Notes under the pieces: model-generated
The model's database searches: none
Seen by the model: the letters and a program-made list of their open reading frames with translations, nothing else
What the model was told of the DNA's origin: nothing
Source: Aquimarina atlantica
GTDB lineage: Bacteria; Bacteroidota; Bacteroidia; Flavobacteriales; Flavobacteriaceae
Assembly: GCF_000626715.1 (NCBI RefSeq)
Contig: NZ_AQRA01000005.1
Span: 1 to 64,000 of the forward strand
Reading direction: 5' to 3'
Length of the DNA stretch: 64,000 nucleotides
Shown: positions 24,929 to 34,797 of the stretch, piece by piece
Numbering within the stretch: position 1 is the stretch's first letter
How the letters are laid out: the number at the start of each line of letters is the position of its first letter
Program-made: the position numbers and the translations under genes

Positions 24929-25641
24929 AATAATATTTCTTTATAGTCCATGGTATTGAGATATACCTTTTCTAACTCGGCAAGAGAAATATCATCGGAT
25001 ACAAATTGTTGTCGTAATTTTCCATCTTTCATGATACCTATATGAGTGGCTACTTCTTTGGCACGAAAAAGGTCGTGTGTCGCCATTAGGGTGGCTATAC
25101 CTTTTGATTTTAATTTGTGCAACAGCAATCCGAACTCATTGCTAGCTTTGGGGTCAAGACCAGAAGTGGGTTCGTCTAACAGCAGGACTTTGGCATCTTT
25201 GGCCAAGGCGATAGCGACTCCTACTTTTTGACGCATACCTTTAGAAAACGTAGCGATACGTTTGTCAAAGGCTTCTGTCTGCAATCCCGCTTCTTCCAAA
25301 AAATCTTTTAATTCTTTTGTCGAAAGCTTCTTTCCTGCTATTCCAGAAAAATAATCGAGGTTTTCTAAAGCAGTCAAACTTGGATAAAGCATCAGATTCT
25401 CTGGGATATAAGCTAAGAAACGCTTGGTTGCCTTGGGATTTTCCTGTACATCTATTTGGTTAATAGAGGCATTGCCCGAGGTTGGTGTCGTAAAACCTAA
25501 CAAGAGGTTGATTGTTGTAGTCTTTCCGGCACCATTAGCACCCAGAAGGCAATATATTTCACCTTCTTTGATTTGAAGGGTCAATTGGTTCAGAGCAACG
25601 TGTTCGCCGTATTTCTTTGTAAGATTGTTAATATGGATCAT
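24925..25641 (-). CDS. ABC transporter ATP-binding protein
   Basis: 238 aa from the ATG at 25641. A longer frame from 25689 would run into the coding end of the GTPase gene and add 16 residues with no counterpart in the family. Walker A LLGANGAGKTTT (about 33-44), signature FSKGMRQKVG, Walker B VLLLDEPTSGLD and the H-loop MATHDLF are intact. It belongs to the CcmA/NosF class that drives ABC-2 permeases. It begins 11 bp after the GTPase stop in the same operon. Confidence 0.9.
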   Translation of the reverse strand: MIHINNLTKKYGEHVALNQLTLQIKEGEIYCLLGANGAGKTTTINLLLGFTTPTSGNASINQIDVQENPKATKRFLAYIPENLMLYPSLTALENLDYFSGIAGKKLSTKELKDFLEEAGLQTEAFDKRIATFSKGMRQKVGVAIALAKDAKVLLLDEPTSGLDPKASNEFGLLLHKLKSKGIATLMATHDLFRAKEVATHIGIMKDGKLRQQFVSDDISLAELEKVYLNTMDYKEILL

Positions 25642-25652
25642 AATACTATTAT

Positions 25653-26870
25653 TTATACGTTTGAATCTTGATAGCTTGAGATAGGCCAATTGTCGATAGT
25701 AGAGAATTCTCCTGTTTCCCAGTCCAGCACCTCCTCATCAGTAAGCAGACATTTTTCAAGTTGTAGAGTTATCTCGGTAACATCGAGATGTTGCCCTATA
25801 AAGACCAGTTCTATCTTTCGATCCCCGAAAGGGTTTATCCAATCTGACTCTATTAATTTTTGATTATTCAGAAAGGAAGGGTAGCTGATTCGTTCTGCAA
25901 ATGACATAGACGCCCACCAAACCCCAGCGGGGTCAATTTTTGTAGAACCTCCTGCAGTACTCCAGATTAAGGCTTGATTACTGCGGGAGGCCAACCAAAA
26001 CAAGCCTTTACTTCGAATAATGTTTGAAGGGAAATGATTAGAAACATAATCGAGGAACCGTTCTGGATGAAACGGTTTTTTATTACGGAATACGAAGGAG
26101 CCAATACCATATTCTTCGGTTTCAGGAATATGTTCATTTTCGAGTTCTCGTATCCAACCTGCAGAATTTTCGGCTTCTTCAAAGTTAAACAAGCTTGTAT
26201 TGATAATTTCCTGTAATGCTATTTGTGAATTTTTGGTAGGAAATATTCTGGCTCCCGGATTTAATTTATGAAGTATATCATACACATTTTTTAATTCTTG
26301 TTCGGTAACCAGATCTACTTTGTTGAGTAAAATCACGTTTGCAAATTCTATTTGATCAGTAAGTAGATTTACAATCGTACGCTCATCGTTCTCAATATTA
26401 GTAAGCTGTCTATCCGACAGATACTGGGCACTGGAGAAATCTTTCAAAAAATTATATGCATCTACTACAGTAACCATAGTATCGACATAACTGAAGCGAC
26501 TTAGGTCGATATTGCCATCCTCACTGGCAAAACTAAAGGTCTGAGCCACAGGAATAGGTTCTGAAATACCTGTGCTCTCGATAATTAGATAGTCAAACCT
26601 GTTTTCTTTAGCTAATTTTTCGACTTCTACCATCAGGTCCTCTCGAAGAGTGCAGCAAATACAACCATTGCTCATTTCTACGAGGCGTTCTTCTGTACGA
26701 GAAAGGGTGTTTTCATTTTGTACGAGCTGGGTATCTATATTGACCTCACTCATATCATTGACAATTACAGCAACTTTTAACCCTTCTTTATTATGCAAAA
26801 TATGGTTAAGTAATGTGGTCTTGCCTGCACCGAGGAAACCACTCAATACAGTAACTGGTAATTTTTTCAT
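25653..26870 (-). CDS. COG0523-family zinc metallochaperone GTPase (CobW/ZNG-like)
   Basis: 405 aa. Residues 10-21 [12 protein letters not shown] are the P-loop, residues 70-73 CICC are the metal-binding CxCC motif of the COG0523 family, LIIESTG is the switch region and LLNKVD is the G4 box. A C-terminal CobW domain follows (about 270-395). These GTPases bind zinc or cobalt and deliver it to client enzymes; several are induced under zinc starvation, and FolE is a suggested client in some bacteria. First gene of the six-gene operon; a perfect 10-bp palindrome lies about 85 bp upstream. Confidence 0.9.
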   Translation of the reverse strand: MKKLPVTVLSGFLGAGKTTLLNHILHNKEGLKVAVIVNDMSEVNIDTQLVQNENTLSRTEERLVEMSNGCICCTLREDLMVEVEKLAKENRFDYLIIESTGISEPIPVAQTFSFASEDGNIDLSRFSYVDTMVTVVDAYNFLKDFSSAQYLSDRQLTNIENDERTIVNLLTDQIEFANVILLNKVDLVTEQELKNVYDILHKLNPGARIFPTKNSQIALQEIINTSLFNFEEAENSAGWIRELENEHIPETEEYGIGSFVFRNKKPFHPERFLDYVSNHFPSNIIRSKGLFWLASRSNQALIWSTAGGSTKIDPAGVWWASMSFAERISYPSFLNNQKLIESDWINPFGDRKIELVFIGQHLDVTEITLQLEKCLLTDEEVLDWETGEFSTIDNWPISSYQDSNV

Positions 26871-26955
26871 GACTAAAAAAAATTAAATACTAAAAATGTT
26901 GGAAGAAAATTTTCTGACTAACAGAGAAGGGTAATTGATCTATTGTATACACTAT

Positions 26956-26978
26956 GATATGATTTTATAAATCATATC
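26956..26978. promoter_or_regulatory. Candidate operator upstream of the COG0523 operon
   Basis: GATATGATTT (26956-26965) TAT AAATCATATC (26969-26978) is a perfect 10-bp inverted repeat with a 3-bp spacer. It is upstream of the COG0523 gene and downstream of the small CxxC gene, without a T-tract. Size and symmetry suit a Fur/Zur-family dimer site. The assignment is by context only. Confidence 0.55.
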
Positions 26979-27027
26979 GTCGTAAGTATCAACATACAAA
27001 AAGAAAATTTTCAAAAATAAAACGCAA

Positions 27028-27342
27028 CTACCCTAAATATTTTGGTGGCGGCTTATTGTAGATGCTTTTGGGGAGTGTAATACTGTATTGCGATGTTTCG
27101 TAACAAAAATTGATTTTGTATTCATGGAAATCTATCGCAGATTTTTGTTCTACTTCTACTAATGTACTATCTGTAAAAGGAGTAAGTTTATAGGATACCG
27201 CAATAATTTCACACAGCTCACAATCTATTTGATCATCGTCATCAGAAAAATGAGAAATAGCATGTACATTAACAATTCTAAGAAATAGAAAAGTAGATAG
27301 AAAAAAAAGAGTGATTATATTTTTCCAAATGTTCATTCTCAT
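27028..27342 (-). CDS. Small secreted or membrane CxxC protein
   Basis: 104 aa. A hydrophobic N-terminal segment (about 9-24) serves as signal or anchor. It is followed by HAISHF, an acidic run (DDDDQ) and CELCE around residues 41-45: a compact set of His, Asp and Cys that could bind metal. The C-terminus contains LPKSIYNKPPPKYLG. Not a family I can name. Its stop is 50 bp before the palindrome preceding the zinc-type operon on the same strand, so a metal role is a context-based guess. Confidence 0.55.
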   Translation of the reverse strand: MRMNIWKNIITLFFLSTFLFLRIVNVHAISHFSDDDDQIDCELCEIIAVSYKLTPFTDSTLVEVEQKSAIDFHEYKINFCYETSQYSITLPKSIYNKPPPKYLG

Positions 27343-27635
27343 TTGCCAAATATAGTAATTAATTGGATTCTTAAATCTTAAGATATTTATAAGGAATAAG
27401 TTTTGGTAAAAATTTTGGATTTATAAAACCTCGTAATGATTTGCACAATGCTACAACATTGAAAAAGAAATTATAATTTATTTAGATGTGTACTTCTAAA
27501 AAAATCGCAAAATGCTCCTTAATAATTTTAATTGAGCTTAATGATAACAAAAACATTAAAAATATAGTGATAGTAATGTTAAACAATTATTTAGTAATAT
27601 TACATTTACTAATGTCTAACTAATTTATCAAAATC

Positions 27636-28148
27636 ATGAAAACACTCAGCAAATTAACATTGATCGCAGTATTATCTGTATTTTTTTCTTGCAAACAAAA
27701 TCCAGCAGAAACACCAGAGCACAAAGCCATGGTAGAAGAACACAAAGAAATGGAGACTTCTCATGAAGCAATGGCTACAGAACATAATACTATGAAAGAT
27801 GATCATCAACAAATGGTAGATGCTCATAAAGCTATTGAAAACGATTCTATTCACCTAGTAATCGAAAAGAATCACTCGGTTTTATTGGCTAAACACAGTG
27901 AACTTATTGCAGCTCATAAAGCATTAATCGAAAAGCATGCCGAATTAGAAACAAAACATGCTTCTGGAGAGTTTACTTTAGAACAAATGACAGCAGAGCA
28001 TGAGTCTATGAAAACTGAGCATGCAGATATGAAGAAAGAACACGAAGGTATAGCTGCAGAGCACAAACGAATTACAGAAGAAGATAACAAATTGATAAAG
28101 GAAGATCAAGATAAAGCAGCTGAAGAAGAAAATTCGGAAAAGAAATAA
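27636..28148 (+). CDS. Lipoprotein with His/Met heptad repeats
   Basis: 170 aa. Lipobox FFSC (Cys19) after a short signal. Nearly the whole mature chain is a heptad-repeat helix in which each unit starts with (E/D/S/A)H and has Met or Ile four residues after the acidic one: EHKAMVE, EHKEMET, SHEAMAT, EHNTMKD, DHQQMVD, AHKAIEN and more to about residue 150. This lines up a His stripe and a Met stripe on one face, unlike an ordinary Leu-based coiled coil, and suggests metal binding (copper or zinc) or a His-dependent rod. The ORF ends in an acidic/Lys tail and has its own terminator. It is divergent from the CxxC gene; the 293-bp gap 27343-27635 shows no recognised motif. Confidence 0.7.
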   Translation: MKTLSKLTLIAVLSVFFSCKQNPAETPEHKAMVEEHKEMETSHEAMATEHNTMKDDHQQMVDAHKAIENDSIHLVIEKNHSVLLAKHSELIAAHKALIEKHAELETKHASGEFTLEQMTAEHESMKTEHADMKKEHEGIAAEHKRITEEDNKLIKEDQDKAAEEENSEKK

Positions 28149-28170
28149 AATAAACATATATAAGTTATAG

Positions 28171-28209
28171 AAAAGCCAAATCGTTCCTTAGCGTTCAATT
28201 TGGCTTTTT
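28171..28209 (+). terminator. Terminator of the heptad lipoprotein gene
   Basis: AAAAGCCAAAT (28171-28181) pairs with ATTTGGCTTTT (28198-28208), followed by T. Between here and 28472 there is only a weak tRNA-tail-like fragment at 28318-28332. Confidence 0.8.
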
Positions 28210-28472
28210 AAGTTATAACATATTAATTTTGAGGACTTTTTGATTTTTGTATTTGTTGTGTTTAATAGGTTCTGTAGGGACTAAATAATTAGGGATTATT
28301 TTCTTTTTAAAAAGAAAGAGTTAATCCTGTTCTTGCTATTATAGTTTATGAACGTTTTTTCTTCTTAAACACGAACTCTTTTTTAGTGTTTTGTTAAAAC
28401 CTGTGAAGTAAGATTAAGTAGAATAATTCCCTGTTTTTTTGATTTAAAATATTAATAACCGTTCTTTATTTT

Positions 28473-30665
28473 ATGAAAGTAATAAATACACCTATTATTT
28501 ACTTAGTATGTTTCTTGTCTTTTTCTACAACTGTTTTATCTCAGAATAAAAAAATAGACAGTTTAAAAAAAGAACTAAAAATCTATACCAAAAAAGATAC
28601 CGTTAGAGTAAAAATCCTTAATCATTTAGCGTATTATCACTATAGAAATAATCCTTCTCAGTCATTAGCCTATGCTGAACAAGCAGGGAAACTTGCCGAT
28701 GAAATAAAATCCATAAAAGGAAAAGCTCGCAGTTTTTATATGAAAGGGATTACGCATATGGAACAAGGTAATTTTAAAACTTCTATTGCCAATTATGAAA
28801 AAGCAATACAATTATACACTTCGATAGATGACTTAAAAGGATTAGCAGGTTGTAATAATGCCTTGGGTGTTTTGCACAAATATAGAGGCAATCTAAAACT
28901 TGCCTTAGAGTATTATACAAAAGCTTTGGAGATTGACCAAAAATTGGGAATTGAAATGAATATCCCCAATTACCTCTATAATATGGGCAATATTTACTCT
29001 GATATGGGAAAACATGACGAAGCTTTAGTGAATTTTAAAAAAGCGTTAAAGACCTTTACAGGTAGCAACCATCAATACGGGATGCTTAGCTGTTGGAACT
29101 CCATGGCTACAGTATATGGGGATTTAGGGAATCATCCTTTGGCGATAGAATGTCACAATAAATCATTAGAAATCGCTAAAAAATCCAACGATCCATTAGC
29201 TGTTTTTCAGTCCTTAAATAATATTGGAAACATTTATAAGCAACAGGAATTATATGATAAAGCACTGAGTTTTTATAATCAGGCACTAGATATTAAACAA
29301 GCCAGTCAAAATATTAAAAGTACTAATGCCATAAAAACCAACATGGCCAATATCTATATTGATAAAGAAGAGTTTACTACAGCTATTCCATATTTTATAG
29401 AAGTGATTAGCCTAAGTAGAAAAATTAAGGATAATGAACAGTTAGCTGTCGGTCTTAACGGTCTGGGTTTTGCATATTTGGGAATTAAGAAATACCCGGA
29501 AGCCCTAGCTAATTTTAAGGAATCAAATAAAATTACCTCTACAAATCAAAAACAATATGATTTAGTAGGATCTTATGTGGGTATGGCAACTACGTATTAC
29601 TACATGAAAAAATACAAGGAAGCATTGATCCATGCTGAAAAAGGGGCACAATTATCAAAAAAACACAATTTTTTAATACACCAACGGGACTCCTACAAAT
29701 TGCTTTCTAAAATAAACAATGAATTAAAGGAACACAAAAAAGCATATGCCAGCCAACAGCAAGTAAAAATATTGAATGATAGTCTTTTCAATAGGGAAAA
29801 CATTCAGAAAATTACAGAAATAGAATATGAGTACAAGTATAAAGATGAGTTAGCCTCTGCAGAAAAAAGGGAATTAAGGCTTACACAAACAGTTAAAACG
29901 ACAACCAATAACTTAGAGAAGTCACAACGAAATCTATTACTTGGGGTGATTGCTTTTTTAATTACAACTTTACTTTTAGGAGCAACAATTTTCTTTTTAA
30001 AATTAAGGAATGAAAAATCTAAAACTCAAAATATAATTATAGAACAGAAGTTGCTACGCTCACAGATGACTCCTCATTTTATATTTAATTCACTCTCTGT
30101 TTTACAAGGAATGATATTGAATAAAGAAGAAAAAAAATCGGTTTCTTATTTGTCAAAGTTTTCAAAATTATTACGCATTATTTTAGAAAACTCCAGAGAT
30201 AAAACAGTGCTGCTTTCTCAAGAATTAATTGCTATAGAAAACTATTTAGCACTTCAGAATTTAGAAAACAAAACTTATAAATACACTGTTTTTGTAGAGA
30301 AAACGATAGACGTGTCACTGTTTGAAATACCTCCTATGCTTATTCAGCCATTTGTTGAAAATGCCATAGAACATGCATTTGCAGATCAAAAAGAAAATAG
30401 AATAATCGATGTTCACCTGTCTTATACTAATAAAAACTTGATTTGTACTATTACAGATAATGGCATCGGGGTTGACTCTCAAAAAGAAAATAAAAAAGAA
30501 AATAAAAAATCATTATCTACAACGATAACTTCTGAACGATTAAAAATATTATCTAAAGATTTTAAAATGAAAAGTTCGGTTACTGTTGAAGATAGAAAGA
30601 AATATAATGAGCAGGGAACACTAGTTACTTTGATCATCCCTTATAAAATAAAGGAAGTACAATGA
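28473..30665 (+). CDS. TPR sensor histidine kinase, LytS type
   Basis: 730 aa. Signal peptide (about 1-23), then TPR repeats (about 40-430, with A-x-x-x-Y/F-x-K-A units), a coiled coil, one transmembrane helix (about 488-512) and a cytosolic kinase part. The phosphoacceptor box is MTPHFIFNSLSVLQGM, and an HATPase domain follows with FVENAIEHAF and DNGIGV. The sensor TPR domain would be in the periplasm. The last codons overlap the response-regulator start by 4 bp (ATGA), the usual coupling for this two-component type. Signal and regulon unknown; the immunity-type array begins after the pair. Confidence 0.9.
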   Translation: MKVINTPIIYLVCFLSFSTTVLSQNKKIDSLKKELKIYTKKDTVRVKILNHLAYYHYRNNPSQSLAYAEQAGKLADEIKSIKGKARSFYMKGITHMEQGNFKTSIANYEKAIQLYTSIDDLKGLAGCNNALGVLHKYRGNLKLALEYYTKALEIDQKLGIEMNIPNYLYNMGNIYSDMGKHDEALVNFKKALKTFTGSNHQYGMLSCWNSMATVYGDLGNHPLAIECHNKSLEIAKKSNDPLAVFQSLNNIGNIYKQQELYDKALSFYNQALDIKQASQNIKSTNAIKTNMANIYIDKEEFTTAIPYFIEVISLSRKIKDNEQLAVGLNGLGFAYLGIKKYPEALANFKESNKITSTNQKQYDLVGSYVGMATTYYYMKKYKEALIHAEKGAQLSKKHNFLIHQRDSYKLLSKINNELKEHKKAYASQQQVKILNDSLFNRENIQKITEIEYEYKYKDELASAEKRELRLTQTVKTTTNNLEKSQRNLLLGVIAFLITTLLLGATIFFLKLRNEKSKTQNIIIEQKLLRSQMTPHFIFNSLSVLQGMILNKEEKKSVSYLSKFSKLLRIILENSRDKTVLLSQELIAIENYLALQNLENKTYKYTVFVEKTIDVSLFEIPPMLIQPFVENAIEHAFADQKENRIIDVHLSYTNKNLICTITDNGIGVDSQKENKKENKKSLSTTITSERLKILSKDFKMKSSVTVEDRKKYNEQGTLVTLIIPYKIKEVQ

Positions 30666-31399
30666 AAACATTAATAGTAGAAGATAAAGAATACATTAGA
30701 AAAGGCTTACTTAATCTATTGCAATTAATAGATGCCGAAATAGAAGTAATAGGAGAATGTGAATCGGTAAAAGATGCGGTTGTTGTAGCAAATGCCTGTA
30801 AGCCAGAATTGATTTTTTTGGATATAAATCTTACCGATGGTACCGGGTTTGATTTTTTAAAGCAGACAGAAAATCTAAATTTTAAAGTGATCTTTATTAC
30901 GGCCTATGAAGAACATGCATTACAAGCTTTAAAAATAGGTGCGGTAGATTATCTATTAAAACCTGTAGATGTAGATGAATTACAAATAGCATTAGAAAAA
31001 GTCATAGCATTACCAATAACAGAACAAAAAAAGCAGATAAAAACGGTAAAAGAAGTTTGGAATAATGAAGACTCTAAATTAATATTATCGCTTCATGATA
31101 GTTTTCAGGTGGTAGATTTAAACGAATTGCTATTTTGTGAGTCAGACAAAGGCTACACGACTTTTCATTGTAGTGACAATAAAAAATATATGGTTTCAAA
31201 AACCTTAAAAGAATTTGAAGAACGCCTCTCTAAAGCTAATTTTATACGGCCGCACCAATCATTTATGGTCAACTTGAAATTTATAGACAAGTATGATAAA
31301 TCAGGTGTTATTTATTTAAAAAATGGCAAAAAAATACCAGTATCTTCCCGAAGAAAGGAGCACTTTTTAAATGCTTTTTTACATTGGAATAAGAACTAA
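30662..31399 (+). CDS. LytTR response regulator
   Basis: 245 aa. Receiver domain (about 1-118) with acidic pocket VEDKE, phosphoacceptor Asp in LIFLDINLTDGTGF and Lys in YLLKPVD. A C-terminal LytTR domain (about 143-240) carries the CESDKGYTTF and FIRPHQSFMVNL motifs. It is coupled to the TPR-LytS kinase by a 4-bp overlap. LytTR proteins bind direct repeats upstream of their targets; targets are unknown. Confidence 0.9.
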   Translation: MKTLIVEDKEYIRKGLLNLLQLIDAEIEVIGECESVKDAVVVANACKPELIFLDINLTDGTGFDFLKQTENLNFKVIFITAYEEHALQALKIGAVDYLLKPVDVDELQIALEKVIALPITEQKKQIKTVKEVWNNEDSKLILSLHDSFQVVDLNELLFCESDKGYTTFHCSDNKKYMVSKTLKEFEERLSKANFIRPHQSFMVNLKFIDKYDKSGVIYLKNGKKIPVSSRRKEHFLNAFLHWNKN

Positions 31400-31502
31400 A
31401 CCTCTTTCTTCTACGGATATTTTTTGAAGTATCGCACTTATGTATTCTAAAACTTCAGAAATAGATTTCCTATTTCCTATCCTATACATAAGGTATACTT
31501 TT

Positions 31503-31770
31503 ATGGTGTTGAAAAGAACTGAAAACAAGTTTGGCAGCAATGCGTATTTCACAGATTTAACAATTAGCTACAATAGAACTATAGGTAGTAACATCATTGG
31601 AGTAACCGTTACAGAAGCGCCCAAATCTTTAAAAATGGGGCAGTGGAATCTCACTCAAAATATTTGGAAAAAGTGTTAAAGAAATAAGGAATATAATTGA
31701 AATAATTGCTGAAAAAAATAAAGGAAACAATACTAGCTTCTGCCCAGGCAAAAGGCTTTTCAAGAACTAG
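31503..31770 (+). pseudogene. Frameshifted gene remnant before the array
   Basis: The frame from 31503 gives VLKRTENKFGSNAYFTDL and continues to a stop at 31677-31679 after WKKC. A +1 frame continues smoothly (KSVKEIRNIIEIIAEKN) to a stop at 31768-31770, with the switch at a run of A residues. It looks like a short soluble protein broken by a frameshift. No start with support lies upstream. I do not recognise the family. It sits in the 457-bp gap between the two-component pair and the first array gene. Confidence 0.4.
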
Positions 31771-31856
31771 AAGTAGTGATTAATAAAGTAGCTATGTAAG
31801 TATGTTTATTTTTTATACTAACTTACTAAGTATACAAATGTATTGAACTCATTCAA

Positions 31857-32732
31857 ATGAAAATAAAATTGGTAATCTTATTATTAGTATGTATAGCTTG
31901 TAATTCGAATAAAAAGAAAGATATTAATATACCAGTTATTGATGCTATCAAAATAGATACAAGTACTACTATAATCACTTCAAAATTAGATGAAAAGCAA
32001 AAAATAACCATAGCTACAATTGATTCTGTAAGCATAAACGAAATAGAACAATTTACTGATAAGGAGTTATCTACCATTTATGAGTACTACCAACATGAAA
32101 AAATAGATGAAGTAGCGATATGGTCAGAAAAACTATTTGGCAGGTGTTGTACCGAAGCAGATTTGGATTATTCAGAACTATTGTTTTTTGATATTACGAC
32201 CAATAGCATGAATAAAAAATATCCATTTGAAAATTTATCAGACAAAACATATAGAACAACTTTTGTGTTTGAAGAAAACGAAAATACTGCGATTTCGATA
32301 CGATTAAATCGTAATAACAAATGGCATAAAACCCAAACCAATTTATTGGTAGATGATGTTTTAAAAACGAATGATACTATTCTATATCCTTTTAGATTGA
32401 GTATTGTGAATGGGTATGTGAAATCAGATAAAACCTTTAAAGAGAATGGAAGAGTCAAAAAAATAAAAGTTTTTTTAAACAATAATTACCAAGATACGGT
32501 TCAGCTTCAAGATACTCCCTTGGTACAAGAGTTTAACTTAGATTTTATATATTCAAAAAATGATGTGGTTACATTAATGCCTATTAGTTACTATAAAGGA
32601 ACTAAGTACAGTGATATCTGTATCTCTGAAATACAAAGTAGTCTATCCCGGATAACGCACCCAAGTATTAATAGAAAGTATAAAGTACGCGAGTTGTGGG
32701 AAATTGGAAATAAATCAAAAAATTCAAAATAG
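31857..32732 (+). CDS. Lipoprotein with NADase-type glycan-binding-like domain
   Basis: 291 aa. Lipobox VCIAC (Cys15). The C-terminal 170 residues read like an NADase-type glycan-binding (discoidin-like) domain: NLSDKTYRTTFVFEEN, then FRLSIVNGYVKSDKTFKENGRVKKIKVFLN with spaced matches, and YYKGTKYSDICISEI near the end. The middle contains a Cys pair (97-98). First intact gene of the long co-oriented array. Its envelope location and binding domain contrast with the mostly cytosolic array members. Precise role unknown. Confidence 0.7.
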   Translation: MKIKLVILLLVCIACNSNKKKDINIPVIDAIKIDTSTTIITSKLDEKQKITIATIDSVSINEIEQFTDKELSTIYEYYQHEKIDEVAIWSEKLFGRCCTEADLDYSELLFFDITTNSMNKKYPFENLSDKTYRTTFVFEENENTAISIRLNRNNKWHKTQTNLLVDDVLKTNDTILYPFRLSIVNGYVKSDKTFKENGRVKKIKVFLNNNYQDTVQLQDTPLVQEFNLDFIYSKNDVVTLMPISYYKGTKYSDICISEIQSSLSRITHPSINRKYKVRELWEIGNKSKNSK

Positions 32733-33074
32733 ATGAAAACTATGAAGCAACTAGTAACCTATATAGTATGGATGATCTTATCCCTAGCATTAGGTATAGT
32801 TTATATGCGTATTCTTTTAGGTCCCAACAAAGTACCTTCTGAGGGGCTATGGTACCTGTTCCATATTTTTTACAATTTAGGTCTACTTCATATAGGTGCA
32901 AGAATTGGAGGCGTAATAGCCCTTTTGTTTATTATTTCGGATGTTTTTTACCTGAAAAAGAAATTAAAAAACAACATACAAGCAACACTTACCCGGTTTA
33001 TGTTACTTCTTGGTATTGCTATGATTGTTGGGGGAGTACATTATATATTAGAAAAGGTTGTTGATGTTATTTAA
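32733..33074 (+). CDS. Small three-helix membrane protein
   Basis: 113 aa, with hydrophobic segments at about 7-27, 38-70 and 86-106. No motif recognised. It begins on the base right after the previous stop, so it is co-translated with the lipoprotein. In toxin-immunity loci small membrane proteins often protect against pore-forming effectors; that is speculation here. Confidence 0.7.
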   Translation: MKTMKQLVTYIVWMILSLALGIVYMRILLGPNKVPSEGLWYLFHIFYNLGLLHIGARIGGVIALLFIISDVFYLKKKLKNNIQATLTRFMLLLGIAMIVGGVHYILEKVVDVI

Positions 33075-33104
33075 AGGAAAAAACAATATAGTAAGTGTAA
33101 AAAA

Positions 33105-33461
33105 ATGAAATTACAAGCGTTAAGAATACCTTCAGGATGGAAAATTAATTGGAATTTATTCTACGAACAAGACATCAACGAAGATAATTGTTTGTATGAG
33201 TTTTCTAGTTCTACATTGCTTTCTATCTCTAACCCCCAAATTAATAGAAATATTGAACTGATTTGGCACCCTAAAGGAGATTTGAATGGAAAATACATAC
33301 TAGAAGTTTTTAATCTTATTGAAAAGTATGATCCTAAGAAAAAAATAATTGAAAAGGTTCCTGAGAGTTCAGTGTCTGAAGTTACTTTCGAAAGCAAAAA
33401 TAGACAAGAAATAGTCAACAAAATTGAAACCTTAGTTATGGAATTAAAACCATATAAATGA
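33105..33461 (+). CDS. Small cytosolic protein, immunity-array type
   Basis: 118 aa. It starts MKLQALRIPSGWKINWNLFYEQD and has DGN-like and IELIWHPKGDLNGKY segments; proteins with this MKL-x-ALRIP-x-GW opening are common in Firmicutes and Bacteroidota immunity neighbourhoods. No signal peptide or catalytic motif. I have no family name for it. Confidence 0.65.
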   Translation: MKLQALRIPSGWKINWNLFYEQDINEDNCLYEFSSSTLLSISNPQINRNIELIWHPKGDLNGKYILEVFNLIEKYDPKKKIIEKVPESSVSEVTFESKNRQEIVNKIETLVMELKPYK

Positions 33462-33522
33462 TAGTTCAATCCATATGAAATCTAATTATTAGGTTATACT
33501 AAAAAAATAACACTCAATAAAA

Positions 33523-34794
33523 ATGAAAAAACGATATATTCTAATTTTACTGATATTCATCTCTTGTACTCCAAAAGCAAAAGATAAAGAAGAAACCGTT
33601 GTAAAGGCGCAAGACGTTGTCGAACTAGCTGGAGATATGCCTGAAAAAACCAATAATACAAGTTTTGATAGTATTATTAGAGAAATAAAAATCAAATCAA
33701 TTCCCTTGGTTGATAAAACAAATTTTGACAGTTTTATAGATCCCGATGATTACAATGAAGTAAATATAGAAGCTTTAAAACTTAAAAAATTATATCCAAA
33801 CTTTGATAAAGAAGGTTATAACTATAAAGCAATAGCTTCTTATAGAATAGAACTATCAAAAGAGTTTTATACTATTGTTATCACAATTCGTAAAGGAGAT
33901 AATGAAATGGAATCCGTATTGATCAACTATGATTTGATTGGAAATATCATTGATTCTAAAGTTATCTCTTATGATGAAATCGCCGAAGGTCAATCGAGAA
34001 TAGAGTCTAAAATCGAAGAAAACAAATTAACCATTAATAACATTTTATGGATTGATAAAAAGAAAATAGAAACCACATCATTTCAAATAAAAACTAATGG
34101 AAAAATAGAACCTATTTCTCAAGAAGAAAATCTTATTGATAGTGTGATAGAACAATTGAATCTAGATAAACTAAAAATTAAAGAAGAGTTTATAGTTTCT
34201 AAAGTACAACCGCACAATCCTAATGAAACCATTGTAGTGATTCCTGAAATTGCTGGTGAGGACGATGAACACCTTTTTGAGCTTAATAGCTATATTGTAT
34301 TGGTGGATAATACCACTCAAAAAATAACTCATAAATACTTTGAGAGTTCTAAGACGAATGGCTGGGTTTCTGATGCAGTAGTACTTTCAGAAATTTTAAT
34401 CGATACTGCCCCATACATCATTGCCCAAAATACAAGAGCATTTGGAGTACGAGTGTTTCATTACGGCATGTCTAAACCAAACCCATATAGTAACAGAACT
34501 ATTTCTTTGTTTGTAAAGTCAGGAGATACTTTAAAAAAAGTATTACATAATTATGACGTAGAGGATTATGGTGGGGAATGGGATACCCAATGTGCTGGAG
34601 AATCCACGAGTATAAAAAATACACTCATTATGTCTAAAGAAAAGACGAATACATACTTTGATATTATTGTAAAAAGCACGGTTCTGGAAAGTAAAACTTT
34701 TGTAGATGAAAATGGAGAATGTGATGAAGAAAGCAAAACCTCTTCTAAAACAACAGTATTACAATTTGATGGAAAAGAATATGTAAAAAAATGA
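33523..34794 (+). CDS. Lipoprotein, unknown, 423 aa
   Basis: Lipobox IFISC (Cys15) followed by an acidic linker. The rest has beta-rich stretches with many Glu/Lys and no motif I recognise; the C-terminal half contains GEWDTQCAGEST and a CDEESKTSSKTT tail. A short 61-bp gap precedes it. Probably periplasmic. Confidence 0.65.
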   Translation: MKKRYILILLIFISCTPKAKDKEETVVKAQDVVELAGDMPEKTNNTSFDSIIREIKIKSIPLVDKTNFDSFIDPDDYNEVNIEALKLKKLYPNFDKEGYNYKAIASYRIELSKEFYTIVITIRKGDNEMESVLINYDLIGNIIDSKVISYDEIAEGQSRIESKIEENKLTINNILWIDKKKIETTSFQIKTNGKIEPISQEENLIDSVIEQLNLDKLKIKEEFIVSKVQPHNPNETIVVIPEIAGEDDEHLFELNSYIVLVDNTTQKITHKYFESSKTNGWVSDAVVLSEILIDTAPYIIAQNTRAFGVRVFHYGMSKPNPYSNRTISLFVKSGDTLKKVLHNYDVEDYGGEWDTQCAGESTSIKNTLIMSKEKTNTYFDIIVKSTVLESKTFVDENGECDEESKTSSKTTVLQFDGKEYVKK

Positions 34795-34797
34795 TCT

